Shown here: piece by piece, positions 25,635 to 37,310 of the stretch | Layout: each line of letters opens with the position of its first letter | How positions within the stretch are numbered: the first letter of the stretch is position 1 | Origin: Paragorgia papillata | Taxonomy: Eukaryota; Cnidaria; Anthozoa; Scleralcyonacea; Coralliidae | DNA length: 64,000 bases | Direction of reading: 5' to 3' | Assembly (NCBI GenBank): GCA_035771165.1 | Contig: JAWNZC010000232.1 | Span: forward strand, 387,001 to 451,000 | Notes under the pieces: model-generated | Database searches by the model: none | Told to the model about the DNA's origin: nothing | The model's input: the letters and a program-made list of their open reading frames with translations, nothing else | Position numbers and translations under genes: made by a program

Positions 25635-26471
25635 CGACATGAGCATTCTCGTCCCCAGAGCCTCTCCCGTGCCGGCGCGCGTTAAAAGGCTCTGGAGGAA
25701 TCCATATATCATCGCGATCTGATTGGTTGTTCAAATTCAAAGGCCTATATAACGATGGAGCTTAGTGAATGTTTATAAATAAACAGTATTTGAGACACGA
25801 AAACTGACAACGAAGCACAATTCTAATCATAGTTCTAATCCGAACAATTTAATCGAACATTTTTCAAAGCAATCAACCCGTTTCCCATTATATAATTAAA
25901 TCAATCACAGAAGACAGACAGCAATTTGAAATCGATAGGCGATAGACGATATTAGACAGCAGTCACAGCGCTGGCTGTTCGTGCATGGTACATATTAATA
26001 AGAATCTCATTGAAATATACACGTCAAATATAAACGAACGGTGCAACATATTAAAGAGAACTACCTTCACTAAAAGAAGCCGTAAATACGAAGAAATTCC
26101 GACGCGGCTCTAGTATTGCCAAGCTCTGAAGTGAACTCGTAAATTTTAATGCCTTTTGCCCCGCCGAATAAACGCGGCGATGAGCTACACTGAGCAGGGA
26201 CCTTCTTCGAATGGAATATACCACAATCAGAATTGTTCCAAAGTCAAACGAGTCAATACGAGACAGCCAAACCGCCAGAATCGAAAACGAAAGGAAAATT
26301 ATGTTGCAAACAACTGCCGATGATCTCGTGTCCAACTCCCAAACCGCGAACTTAAACGCATGCGCTTTAGAAAGAACACCAAAGAATCTTGGTGTTCCGG
26401 TTTGGATTCCCCCAGAGCCTTTTCAGCGCGCCAGCACGGGAGAGGCTCTGGGGACGAGAATGCGACATGAG
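25635..26471. mobile_element. MITE with 9-bp target duplication inside the nested P element
   Basis: Element at 25,644-26,462 (819 bp). Inverted ends CATTCTCGTCCCCAGAGCC on the left and GGCTCTGGGGACGAGAATG on the right extend for about 60 bp with few mismatches. CGACATGAG is repeated directly outside (25,635-25,643 and 26,463-26,471). Nine-base duplications with long inverted ends suggest a Mutator-like origin; an 8-bp hAT duplication plus a chance base is the alternative. No transposase was seen. It must be younger than the P element it sits in. Confidence 0.8.
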
Positions 26472-26530
26472 TTGCCGCCCCCTTTGAAGTTTACCTGCTA
26501 GCCTAACCAGTCTCCCTTCTATTAACCGTG

Positions 26531-28163
26531 GTTCGCCAGACTCCGGATGGCAAACAGAAAACCTGCAGAAGATGAAAGCCCAGTTCGACAAAATGAAGCC
26601 TCCCAGGCACGCTAAACTTGGTGGCCTGGTTTTTTATGAAGTAAGATAAACGAAGGCCTCGTTTTTTATCACAAAAATTGGGAACTAATCAGCTTCACTG
26701 ATTTGGAAGATGATGGATTAATTAGTGGCAAAACTACGACCGCGGAACAAACGGATAAACTAGCTACACACGTTTTACAATTCTGTTTAAAAGTCTCTTT
26801 TTTAAGTTTGATTATCCATGCACCTTTTTCCTTACTAAGAACACAACAGCTTTACAATTGAACAGGTTATTTTGGTTGGAAGTGAGCATGCTTCACAGTT
26901 TCGGGTTTGACATTCTGCTCTCCTGTTGTGATGGTACCTCCTCTAACAGATCGTTTATAGTCATGAACGTCGAAAACACAAATTACAGTTTTTGCCAAAA
27001 CAAATTTTCTAGAATGCCACTATTTTTCTTCTCCGATCCTCCTCATCTCATAAAAAAATTAAGAAGTAACATTAAGAGCAGTGTTTTTAAAGTAAACAAC
27101 GCTCGTTATACAAGAAGTCTTCTCTTGAACGGAAAATACATTCTTTGGGACCACATATATTCTGTTTACGCCAGAGAAATATGTAGGCAGCTTTACGTCA
27201 GACTTTCGTAAGACGCATGTGGACATCGACAGCATCAGTAAGATGAGGGTCAAACTAGCTGTTCAAACTATTTCCACGAAGGTGGCACAGGAGATGGAGA
27301 TGTGCCAAAACGAAGCTACCGAGCAGACCCATAACTACATTGAAATGTGCGAAAAGTTTTGGAAAACGTTTTTAATGACCGCAAGGGAACTTGACACAGT
27401 GCAGGACCAAAGGATAACAGAGCTCGAGACGGTTGTCAACTTTTTTGAAGAATGGAGGATCTGGCTAACTCGACAGCTTAAAACTAAGTCAGAACAATCT
27501 GGCAAACCAAATTTGATCTCGAAGTAAGTTCTACGCATTTTAGAATTGTTTTTTTTTTTTAGAATTTGCACCAGAGCTCCCTAATTTGCAGTAAGGGTCA
27601 CGTAAACTCAACTTTTCAAATAGTAGGATATGCAATTATAACCGATTTCACTACGAAATCTATGATTCGTAATAACTAATAAGCCCCCTATCTATTAACG
27701 CCCCGCTCTTTAGGCCCTGAATTTAAATAGCTTAAATGTAAATAGAAGTTTTTACGGTGATATCGATTTGTTTACATTTTAATGAATTATTAACATCCTA
27801 ATTATTTAAATCAATTATCGTACAGTCGATGCTTTGAAGGAACTACCGAAGTACATAAAAACTGAAGCTTTTGTCCATAAATATGGTGACAAGTTATACC
27901 TAACTTTAAGTAGGATTAACCAAGATCTCGTTGAATGTCAACGGCAAATGTGTGGTGGAACGCAGCATATGAGCGCGTACGCGTATGGCTACAACATCAA
28001 CAGCCTGATCTGTCTTCGTTCCTCGAGATTATTGATGAAAAAACAGACTAACGTATATGAGGTTGAAGAATCTCTCCCGCATTTAAAGGAAGATGAAAAA
28101 CTGCCCAAACGAAAAGCCAACGATTCTGTTTGGGAAACTGTTCCATGGTTTATTGAAATATAA
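26531..28163 (+). pseudogene. C-terminal part of the split outer P-superfamily transposase
   Basis: Resumes directly after the nested element with WQTENLQKMKAQF and KLGGLVFYEV, then (shifted) EGLVFYHKNWELISF, the MNRLFWLEV/FGFDILLSCCDGTSSN segment (26,858 on), FFFSDPPHLIKKLRSNI, HIYSVYAREI, then KTHVDIDSISKMRVKLAVQTIS and a long helical region to a stop at 27,525 beside a GTAAGT donor. A last possible exon at 27,834-28,163 carries CGGTQHMSAYAYGYN. The CDGTSSN and SDPPHLIKK segments correspond to conserved acidic positions of P transposases. Several shifts and the insertion make it non-functional as it stands. Confidence 0.7.
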
Positions 28164-29165
28164 TTCTTTTTATAAACATTTCAATTACATTTGATAAACA
28201 AATAAATAAATTGATTAATTATTTAGCACTGCTACCTTCTACACATTGACGGTACCGAAAAAGATGGCGGCGGTAGATTTAACCACAATGCTTTGCGAAC
28301 TCAAATCAGCTCAAATAACAACTAAACATTTATCATCATAAAATGGATTAAGTAAACAAGAACTTCATTCCTAACAAAGTTGATCGTTTTAAAACCAATC
28401 TTCCAATAATTCTGCAAGAAATAATATTTACTGCACGCAAAGGATTGTGGGTAAATGTACAAGTCGCCAGCGTTTTCGGCACGATCAATTACATTGTTCT
28501 GTTACATACAATCAATTTAGCTTATATTATGCATAATTTAAAAATTAAATTATATAATTTATACATAAATATTTATTGTAATTATCATAATTATTATACT
28601 GTAATTAACTGACATTGTGAAAGAAGTAAAAATTTACTATAGCATAAAAAACATATATAACATACTGTTCAGAAAGAATGAAAATGATGGAGCAAGATCA
28701 TGCATTAGCTGTTGACAATTCAGACCTACCGACGAATCTGAATTGGTTTAACACACAAAAAAAGATACGAAAATTACTGCCAATTAAGTTCTTGAAAGAA
28801 TCACCGTTATAGCGGAAAATAGAGTAAATACTGAAACTAATGAATCAGAGATTGCAAAAAAAAAGAAAGAAGTTGTATGTAAGTGAAAGAAATGTTCAAG
28901 TAGTATTCCTAAAAGAAGTATCTGCAGGTTTATCTTAGTTTGCTATATGAATGTCGAGAGCAAATAGTTCTGTTCAAAGAAAAGGATGATTATATCAGTG
29001 ATTGAAATGGAGTGATTCAAATAGAACAGTTAATTCATTGGTCAATAACTATACTGAATGTCTAACAACATCCAGTATATCTTCAATAAAAAATATCGAA
29101 ATACCTGTTAAGAAATATTATGCTTGGGTACATTGTATGCAAATGAGTTAGGGATACATTCAAAG
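28164..29165. other. No gene recognised
   Basis: Very AT-rich. Short stretches near 28,680-28,830 look locally open but have no recognisable content. Confidence 0.4.
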
Positions 29166-29950
29166 CAGGGGCGGATCTAACGTTAGTCAAATAAGTCAGA
29201 CGACTAAGGTAAAAAAAAAATAGCGATTGCAAAAAAAAAGTCCGGTTAAAAACGAAGTAATAGCAGCGAGAACAATCGCGTAAAATCTAATTCGTCACCA
29301 CGACCATTTGCGGGAAGGCGCGCGGACGTAATTTATACGTCCTGGTAGCACTGATTAGGTTTGCCGAATTTGGTAGCCATTTTGACTTATTTACCCCGAT
29401 TTAGCCACTCTGATTGGTCAAAACTAGGTAAATTCTGAATCTGAGCACTGATTGGTTTGCCGTATCTGGCAGCCATTTTGACTTATTTGGCCCGATTTAG
29501 CCATTCTCATTGGTTGAGCACGGCTTGCTCCAAATCTTGACTGATTTACCTCAAATTGGGCAATCTGATTGGCTATTCAGAACCTTGACTGCCTGCCTAA
29601 CTTGCCAGCCTCCAAGTGTGCGATCTGTTCGCCACGATCATGACTTCTACAAGCATGTTTGATCGTGGACAATCCGCTTTAGAAAGCAACAACAAGGTGT
29701 TATTACGACAAATATGCAACGATTTCATGCAATCGGCAGTGCTCTTGGAGTTCTCGATAAAGAAGAACATTTCCTCGAAATTGACGAGACCCTAGCTATA
29801 CCTACATCGAGATATCTCATATCGTTACGGAGACTGCCTACCTTAGTACCGCAACATGAAGGCCGGACAAGAAGATATGAACATACCTTCTATATATCGT
29901 TCATTATATCCAAAGCAAGTTTAATTTAAAATATATTTCATATATTCATT
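29166..29950 (+). other. hAT-like terminus, CCAAT-rich repeats and a short ORF
   Basis: GCAGGGGCGGATCTAACG at 29,166 matches the end of the element at 1,315. From about 29,347 to 29,600 a roughly 97-bp unit (GCACTGATTGGTTTGCCG, CAGCCATTTTGACTTATTT, CCGATTTAGCCA) is repeated two to three times. Each unit carries inverted CCAAT boxes (TGATTGG), as in a promoter. An ATG at 29,640 then opens a 51-codon frame, overlapped by another frame to 29,929. This may be the 5' part of a transposon gene. No right end was found. Confidence 0.3.
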
Positions 29951-30780
29951 GACGTTCATAAACTGTCCGACGCCATAGTGCTGTATTGCTTTCAATTCTT
30001 GATGTTATCACTAGTACTGGTCTCGGAGCGCGAAAATCTTTCTCATTCTCAATTTATCTGCTATAAAAGTTTATCGAAATTACAAGATGACAGCTGTTTT
30101 ATTGCGCTTTCGAAATGAAGCTTGAGATACGTGAAATATCTGACAACATTGTTCATTATCCCCGAGATTATGGTCGTTCTACGATATAAAAGATTGCTAA
30201 ATCTTTGTTAGAATTGTTAAATTTATTCAGGGTTTTGGTTTCAATTTCAAAACAGGTCCTGCTGCGAGTACGCAAGTTAGGGTTTTCCCTGTATTTGTGT
30301 GCTCATTTGAACTTGGTAAACAGTCGTAATTTACAAGTTTTAGAGTAGCTAATGAGAACCACACTGGCGTTAAAGTACCGTAATAGCAGATATATAAGGG
30401 AGTAAATCGTCGACGAAGGTTTGTTAACAAAGCGCGAATGAATTAGCTTTAGGCTTTGTTGCGTATCAAATGACGACGCGGACCAAGCAATGTGCATCAT
30501 ACATTGCGACACAAGGCGCCATTAATAACATGTGTTAAGACTTCTAAAATTTGCTCTCAAAAGTGCTGTCAGAGTGCGGGAAATGCCGTTTCAGAGGAGA
30601 CCCAAATTTTCTAGATCCTTTCCTGATTCAAAGAATGGTCACATAGTTGTAAAATTCAACTATTGAAAACAAAGCAACCAATGCAATTAAGTATAAAGAC
30701 AGTCTCTGTATCTCATGAGTATCGGAATTGTGAGAAGATACACTTGTACATCCTTGTAAATTTATGTTTATTCTTCTCCT
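29951..30780. other. No gene recognised
   Basis: No supportable feature; short minus-strand frames near 30,230-30,510 lack motifs. Confidence 0.4.
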
Positions 30781-30781
30781 C

Positions 30782-31046
<265 letters not shown>

Positions 31047-31182
31047 CTTTATTTAAACTCGGAATCTTAATCAATTTACAAAATTGCTTTTCGTAAGAGC
31101 CGATAAAAGAAGAGTAATTACTTATTACATATATACAAAATATTTACATTATATTACAATTTCAAATGAAATTCAAATTAAT

Positions 31183-31384
31183 TCAAATTAATTTGGGACG
31201 GTAGCAAGATATAACTGTGAATGGTTTACTATTTGGTTTATTAATGTCTAAACAAACTGCCTCAATGACATCGCACACTATCGTTGATTTGTTAACAAAG
31301 TTTACCGTGTCACGAACATATATAGCGACTCCACCACCAAAGCGGTTTCTGTCTTTACGAATTATTTGATAGTTGAGAATTTTG
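31183..31384 (-). pseudogene. LINE apurinic endonuclease fragment
   Basis: The minus strand reads LNYQIIRKDRNRFGGGVAIYV, then VIEAVCLDI and VISCYRP to a TGA near 31,183. The RxRxGGGVAIYV and YRP motifs are typical of the APE-type endonuclease of non-LTR retrotransposons. The fragment is bounded by (CAGA)n on both sides and points away from the reverse transcriptase fragment at 31.6 kb. Confidence 0.75.
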
Positions 31385-31385
31385 A

Positions 31386-31396
31386 CTGACAGACAG

Positions 31397-31487
<91 letters not shown>

Positions 31488-31552
31488 GTTCAGTTCAGTT
31501 CAGTTCAGTTCAGTTCAGTTCAGTTCAGTTCAGTTCAGTTCAGTTCAGTTCA
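31386..31552. repeat. (CAGA)n followed by (CAGTT)n
   Basis: About 26 units of CAGA (one CGGA variant), then about 12 units of the pentamer CAGTT, abutting directly. Confidence 0.95.
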
Positions 31553-31620
31553 GAGCAGTCAATTGTGCAGTGCAAAATACTGTACTCTAGCTATGGGGGT
31601 ATAGATGAAATTTTTTAAGG

Positions 31621-32461
31621 CAGCCTAATGAAACCGCATGGACCACTTTGAAAGATAGGCGTAGTGATCATAAACTTTTTATGATGTACAAAATTGTTAA
31701 TAACTTAGCTCCTCTTTATTTGCTCGAATTGTGTCCTGATACAATTAGTTCCAGAACTAATTATAGTTTACGAGAAAGTGAGAACCTGGTTGTTCCTTAC
31801 GCTCGAACTGAACGCTTTAAAAAGTCATTTCTTATTTCTTCTGTTAATCTTTGGAATGATTTACCTAGTGACATTCGTTCTTGCTCATCTTTAAGTAACT
31901 TCAAGATACACATTTCTAGAAAGCGAGATATTGTATTTCCTAATTCTTTATATTATATTTGGTGATCGTATTGCAGTCATCCTTCATACACGTTTAAGAC
32001 TAGCAAATAGCACTTTAAATAATGATTTGTATTTAAAGAATTGTGTATCTTCCCCTTCTTGTGCGTGTGGTTTTCCGAAGGAAACCGCGGCTCATTTCTT
32101 TTTTTAATGTGACCGATATGCTGCTCCTCGTGTGGAGGAGTTGCCTCTGCTGCTCATTTAATTGGTGCAAGATGGTCTAATGCTTCGAAACGGACTCGTC
32201 TTTTTTGGCTCCTAAATGGTTTGCCATTTGATGCAGTTCCTTTTCACGTTAATATGCAGTTTGTATTAAGTGTCCAAAATTTTATAATTGATTCGCATTG
32301 TTTTACTAATTAATTGCATTGGTCCATCTTTGCGCTTTGTTGTCATCTTGTCCGCTTGCTCATGTTAAAAATTTGTAAAATGGCGAAAGCTCCCTCGATA
32401 AGCCATACAGCTTTTGGAGCAATCGTCGTAACCAAAATATTGTATAAATAAAAAAAAAAAT
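31621..32461 (+). pseudogene. LINE reverse transcriptase C-terminal fragment and 3' tail
   Basis: The frame 31,648-31,965 carries a DHKLFMMYKIVNNLAPLYL segment, an NYSLRESENLVVPYART segment, FKKSFLISSVNLWNDLPSDIRSC-like blocks and a final LSNF. These are the usual C-terminal landmarks of CR1/RTE-type reverse transcriptases. After a shift the frame continues to about 32,105 with RLRLANSTLNNDLY and a CACGFPKETAAHF zinc-knuckle-like end. An A-rich run at 32,451-32,461 looks like the 3' end. The copy is 5' truncated. Together with the inverted APE fragment it could be one insertion with an inverted 5' part. Confidence 0.75.
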
Positions 32462-32750
32462 AGTTGACCAGGAAGGCTTCGTCAATCTAGGTATGATCTT
32501 CTTTCAACTGTTGATAAAAATAAGCATGTTTAAGTACTTACTAAAAATCAAATACAGAATGAGAAGAAAGAAATAGAACAATTTTGACCAGGATATCTCA
32601 CTAGTGAGCAAAGCAAACAAATGAGATATCCCATTCAACATACATGTACTGTATATAATCGGAATTAGCTAGAAAGTAACTTCTACCAACAAAGAATCAG
32701 AGTAAGTTGTAAGACTAACTACCTTATTTCTAGTATACATGTACCTTATC
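32462..32750. other. No gene recognised
   Basis: Spacer downstream of the LINE tail; nothing supportable. Confidence 0.4.
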
Positions 32751-32753
32751 AGG

Positions 32754-33340
32754 AAAACTAATAATCCAATATTTTCCATCTGCATTGTGTTTCAGTAGCA
32801 CATCAATTTGCCTCTTCTTACTCTTTCCAGAAAAGCTGGGTAACCCCAATGACTCTAAAATTCTTGAAATTTCTCTTCCTTGCAAGTTGTTAAGAATGTT
32901 TGGTGCCTCGGCAGGGTTTGCAAAAACCTCAGTTAAAAACATAGCTACACAAGTTGAATCTTTAGAATTTTGTCTGAAAACTTCCAAACATTTATAATTT
33001 TCCACTTCCTTCTCTGTTGGTTGTTTCTTGACTTTCTTAGCTGATTTTGTTTTAATTAATCTGTCTAAATGATGAGCCTTGCTTCTGGGCTTTCAACTGT
33101 AGTTGCTCCCTGATGATCTGTTGTTTGGATTTCACAAACATGGATACAATTCTTTGCAAGATCAGTACACGAGCTGCCATAAAAATTTCATCTTCATCTC
33201 TACAAAGTACTTTGCACCACAATTCATGCAATTAACTGCTTTCACCCAAAACTTGCAGGCAGTGTTTGAGTATGTCTTTATCTGCAAAGCCAACTTTAAC
33301 AATGTTTTCAACTGCTGTGTGCAAATAAACAAATAACTGA
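32754..33340 (-). pseudogene. SAP-like domain gene remnant, minus strand
   Basis: The lower part (33,070-32,754) reads LDRLIKTKSAKKVKKQ, VENYKCLEVF, then NNLQGREISRILESLGLPSF, KKRQIDVLL and KYWIISFPDK before a possible GTACAT donor. The GREIS..LESLGLP..G...K.QIDVLL stretch resembles a SAP helix-turn-helix. The upper part (33,340-33,075) reads in another frame with FADKDILKHCLQVLG, DEDEIFMAARVLILQRIVSMF and KQQIIREQLQLK, with one TAA. Strand and coding feel match the BEN gene upstream, but no splice link is evident. Likely a decayed gene or mobile-element ORF. Confidence 0.35.
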
Positions 33341-33369
33341 ACAATCTCTGCACTGCAAATTCTTCAAAA

Positions 33370-33812
33370 CTTGTCGAGATTATTTTTCCTTATTCTAAGA
33401 AATTTTATCTTGTTTCGAGGAAAATTATCTTGTTTCAAGATTTAATTTCTTAAATGTAAGATATATAGCTTTGGCAAGAAAAATTATCTTGCCTTGAAAA
33501 ATAAAATATCTTGTTTCAAGATAATATTTCTTAAATATAAGATAATTTACCTTTGCAAGAAAAATTATCTTAGCTTCAAGAATAAAATATCTTGTTTCAA
33601 GATTAATTTCTTAATCATAAGAAAAATAATCTTGCCTTTGTAAAAAATGTCTAATGTTCCAAGATTTTATTTCTTAAATATAAGATGAATTACCTCAACA
33701 AGAAAAATTATCTTGCCCTCAAGAATAAAAGATCTTGCTTCAAGATTCATTTCTCAATCATAAGAAAAATAATCTTGCCTTCATAAAAATCTAATGTTCC
33801 AAGATTTTACTT
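33370..33812. repeat. Degenerate array of AAGATAATTTTTCTTG-type words
   Basis: Repeated, imperfectly spaced copies of ATCTTGTTTCAAGAT, AAGAAAAATTATCTTG and CTTAAATATAAGAT. Most are short palindromes (CTTGAAACAAG type). The unit is irregular, 50-110 bp with internal repetition. Confidence 0.75.
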
Positions 33813-33872
33813 TTTAATGCTAATTACAAAATAATATTGTCAAAAAAATGTTATTGTTTTTAACAATATATA

Positions 33873-34018
33873 TACGTTATTTACCGGCTGGGAGGTCCGT
33901 ATAGAAAAATATTTGCCCGAGGTCTCAAAAATGGCCCGAGGCCGCAGGCCGAGGGACGTTTTGGAGACCTCGGGCAAATATTTTTCTATACGGACCGACA
34001 ACAACGGTAAATAACGTA
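33873..34018. mobile_element. Palindromic MITE, 146 bp
   Basis: The arms ACGTTATTTACCGG...GGTCCGTATAGAAAAATATT and AATATTTTTCTATACGGACC...GGTAAATAACGT fold over a short GC-rich loop (GGCCGCAGGCC). Flanking TATA/TATT may reflect a TA target duplication. Confidence 0.75.
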
Positions 34019-34429
34019 TTTATTTTTTTAAGTTAATAGGACATTTTTCTGAAAAGGTTCTGATTTTTATCTGCCACTATCCAGGATGAATGAGTTAGTT
34101 TTTAGAGAAAAAAAGGAAAGCTAGAACTAAAAGAATTATTCTGGAGGCAAAAATACCCAGAAAGAAAGAAATTTATTGAAACGTTTCCGGTTGGAATATA
34201 GACATAATTAGAACAGGAAGTTGCGTAATCAAAAGCTAAATGCTATATTCACGTGATCATCAAAAAATGTAAACGTTAAACGTTAACAGTTTGACAGTTA
34301 AGACCTCAACTGATTCAACTACACGAGGCTTACAATTCTTATCTTTTCAAACGAAGAAAAAGTGAAAACTTAAATATGCGAAGTTACGAAGAAAAGTTTA
34401 ACAGCCGTCCGAATGTATTTAACGTTCAG

Positions 34430-35849
34430 TTAATTGGAATCTGAGTCGTCGCTAATAAAGATTCTTCGTCGCTTGCTTGTTTTTGGTTCGCTTCGAAGGT
34501 CGCTCTGCGAATACTGGATGTTGAATGTGCATCCTTCCAATTTCCCAATTGAAGCGCCAGAAAATAACCCCGAAGCTTGTGGTAAGCCATCTGCAGATGC
34601 TTCCGAAGACATGACACGATGTTTGATGGTTGTAGAAGACTCGGCGTCTGAAATTGAAAGACTGGCGGTTTCGTTGTTTTGCTGAGTTGACTGTGATGAC
34701 CGGCTTAAAACATGGGAGATTTTTCGCTGATGGATAACAGAAGCCGTCTTGTACGAGTCGAGGCTTTTGAGATTCTTATGCCCGCTCAATTGGGCAACAT
34801 AATTGCTGGGGATATCGGCATCCATCAATCGAGAAATACACGTTTTCCTAACGCTATGGTTAGTGATATTTCCTTGCAAACCTGCATTTTTGCCTGCCTT
34901 CGAGAGAAATTTACCGATTTCATTTTTTCCTAGCGGACGTCTTGAATACCATATCGGACTGCTTGGTTTTCTTTTGTGGTTAATGGCCAAGAAGAAAGGA
35001 GATTCAGGAGTTTTCATCTCATCTGGACGTCGTTTCATAAATTATTTGTAGAATTTGACCGGACAACGTTCATTCTCTGTAGCTTGTGCAACTGGATTGA
35101 ACGCTCGCTGTTGGCCATTCCCATTGCGTGTTTTTGAGCCTCTTTCCGCTTTCCAAACCAGAGATTCGTAGCCATTTGCTTGGTCTTTACAGAGCTCGAC
35201 ATCTCCCCACTTTAACCGCCTACTTTCGTCTCTGGCACGAAAGCCGAAATGGAGAGAAAGAAGCCACCGTCCATACGGTTCGTTGGAGAACTTCAGGATT
35301 GCTTTTACCAAATTCGCCCAAGAGGAAAAGTTGATCTTCCTCGTCGTCGGTAATTTCGCGAGCAGCTTGAGGACGGTTTCCTTTGGCGTTTTGCACGACC
35401 ACTTCCTTTCTCTTAGCGGTCAGAACTTGTCTGGATTTGACAAACGCGTGGTCTTTGAGAAGATTAATTAGTGAGTTTTTCTCGTTCAAGAAACGTTGAA
35501 GGCTCCTGTGCAAACCTGTCAAAGACGCTGGTTCGTACGCACTGCCATTTTTCTTTTTTACGTGCATGAAAAACAGGCATATCAAAACATTTAGCAGTTC
35601 TGCAGGTATGTCTTCTATATTTCTCGTTTCGTTCACCGATTCAAAATACCGTCTCCACACATTCATGTCATATCTTGTCTTCTTTAAAGTGTTTTCGGGA
35701 CGCTGACCGATAATAAAATCTTCAATGTCACTCATTGTTTCTTCGTCATAGTTTATCGTTTCCTCGGCAAATTCGACGTTTTCACAAATTTCGACAGCAT
35801 TTGGATAATAAAACTCACTCTCATCGTGATAGTCTTCGTCTGAATCCAT
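34430..35849 (-). pseudogene. Crypton-type tyrosine recombinase (one frameshift, one stop)
   Basis: The protein can be read from an ATG at 35,847-35,849 (MDSDEDYHDE) to a stop at 34,430. An acidic N terminus is followed by a helical SAM-like/core-binding region (TRYDMNVWRRYFES, LICLFFMHVKKKNGSAYEP, LQRFLNEKNS) and the catalytic part. That part has the first Arg in HFGFRARDESRRLKWGDV, HSVRKT (H-x-x-R), SGHKNL and the Tyr in SLDSYK. This is the R...HxxR...H...Y set of tyrosine recombinases as in Crypton/ZMYM-DUF3504 proteins. Breaks: a 1-nt shift near 35,275 and a TAA at 35,042-35,044. The C terminus is Ser-rich with a basic patch (KRRRIF). A CCAAT box lies upstream at about 35,998. It is otherwise well preserved, so it is a young pseudogene or carries assembly errors. 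Confidence 0.8.
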
Positions 35850-36393
35850 TTTCTCCCGTGATAAGCGAAGTATATAGTTATAAAATATAATTAAACAGTT
35901 TAAATGCCAAATTGTAAACAAAAAATGACAGCAGTCCGGCAAAATATCTTTTTGGACCACGGTCCAAGATATCGTAAAATACCGCCCGCTCACGTAGCCA
36001 ATCAAATTGCAGGAAAGCCTAGGATTCCGCCCGCTCACGATTAATAAAAAAATAAAAATTGTTAACAATATAAATATAAATTGCTTACTGCTAATTGCTA
36101 AATATTTCTCAATACAAAATAAATATTCATGGCAACAAACGTACAGTCTATTCGCATCATACTTAATTCAAGATAGTATACTTGCCCAAAGAGCCAGCTG
36201 AAAAGTAAAATGAGTTTATTATATGGCAGAAAAAATGTTGCCATTAATTTGCTTATTTACAGTATATGTACAACAAAATAATTAGAACGTTGTGTGTCAT
36301 ATGAAACATATGCTCTCTACAATATACATATTGGTTTTCTCTATAATAATAAAATATATGTACTTATTGTTCTAATGCTTATTTAGTTATTTG

Positions 36394-36783
36394 TAGGGAT
36401 GCACTATAAGTCTACAAACCCAGTTTTAAAGTTCCAGCCGAATCAAGAACTGGTTTCTGGCTGGAACTACATTTGAACAAAATTCTGACTGAAACTCGTA
36501 AAATACTTTTTTGTGTATAATCAATCAAACTTTTAATTTTACTGTCTGTTTTGATTATTGATAAAAACTTGAAACAATTAAAGAAAAGAAAAGCTTAACC
36601 CATGACTTCTAAAATTATTATATACTGTAAGTAATGAGTTAAAATGAAGGCAACAACATCAATTTCATTTCAGAGATTAAGACTAGAAAACAGTCAAACT
36701 TTTTGGAAATGGAACTTTAAAAGATTTTAGTTTCAGGCAGAAGTTGCCAACCGAAGTCAAGTTCTGGTACATCCCTACTGTAC
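36394..36783. mobile_element. hAT-like MITE, 390 bp
   Basis: Left end TAGGGATGCAC, right end GTACATCCCTACTGTAC. TTATTTG occurs directly outside on both sides (36,387-36,393 and 36,784-36,790), close to an 8-bp hAT duplication with one mismatch. There are six extra bases at the right end. The interior is non-coding. Confidence 0.6.
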
Positions 36784-36937
36784 TTATTTGCGATAGCAAG
36801 ATCACAAATAGCAATGTTTCTTGAATTAAATATAATATAAAATATATACAATTTATTGAACAAAAAAGCTAAAAATGTAAGGGGTTATCCCCAACAACAT
36901 GCTGTTCAATTATTTCCTTTAATTCATCCCTTAAGGA

Positions 36938-37310
36938 AATTTCATATAACATTTCATATATGAAATTTCATATATGAAATGCATATATGGAATTGGAACC
37001 TTTTAATATATGAAATTTTCATATATGAAATTTTCATATATGAAATCTATATATGGAATTGGAAGCTTTTAATATATGAAATAAGTTTCATATATGAAAT
37101 ATTCATATATGAAATCTATATATGGAATTAGAACCTTTTAATATATGAAATAAGTTTCATATATGAAATAGCTTTCATTCATATATGAAATATCCATATA
37201 TGAAATAGCTTTCACACAGATGAAATCATATATGAAGTTCTAATATATGAAATCTCCATATATGGAATAGCTTTTTTCCATATATGAAATCTCCATATAC
37301 GAAACTTCCA
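36938..37310. repeat. Array of TTTCATATATGAAA palindromes
   Basis: More than fifteen copies of ATATATGAAA or its complement, many as the full palindrome TTTCATATATGAAA, with variants TTCCATATATGGAA and spacers such as AGCTTTTAA. There is no constant unit length. Confidence 0.85.

Larger units (their letters stand above)
19641..26537. mobile_element. Nested P-superfamily element, 6.9 kb, with target duplication
   Basis: Element at 19,648-26,530. The 34-bp ends are inverted (left begins CGCGGTTAATAGAAGGG, right ends CCCTTCTATTAACCGTG; one mismatch). GTTCGCC is repeated directly outside (19,641-19,647 and 26,531-26,537). P elements usually make 8-bp duplications; an eighth base differs here (C versus A). 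A subterminal inverted repeat, ATCACGTGATGCGGAGT, lies at 19,725-19,741 and inverted at about 25,601-25,617. The element interrupts another P-type gene in frame: removing the element and one repeat copy reconnects the outer reading frame. Confidence 0.85.

Noticed and set aside
26051..26501. Overlapping frames inside the MITE with 9-bp duplication
   Set aside because: They lie in a non-autonomous element on both strands, without domains.
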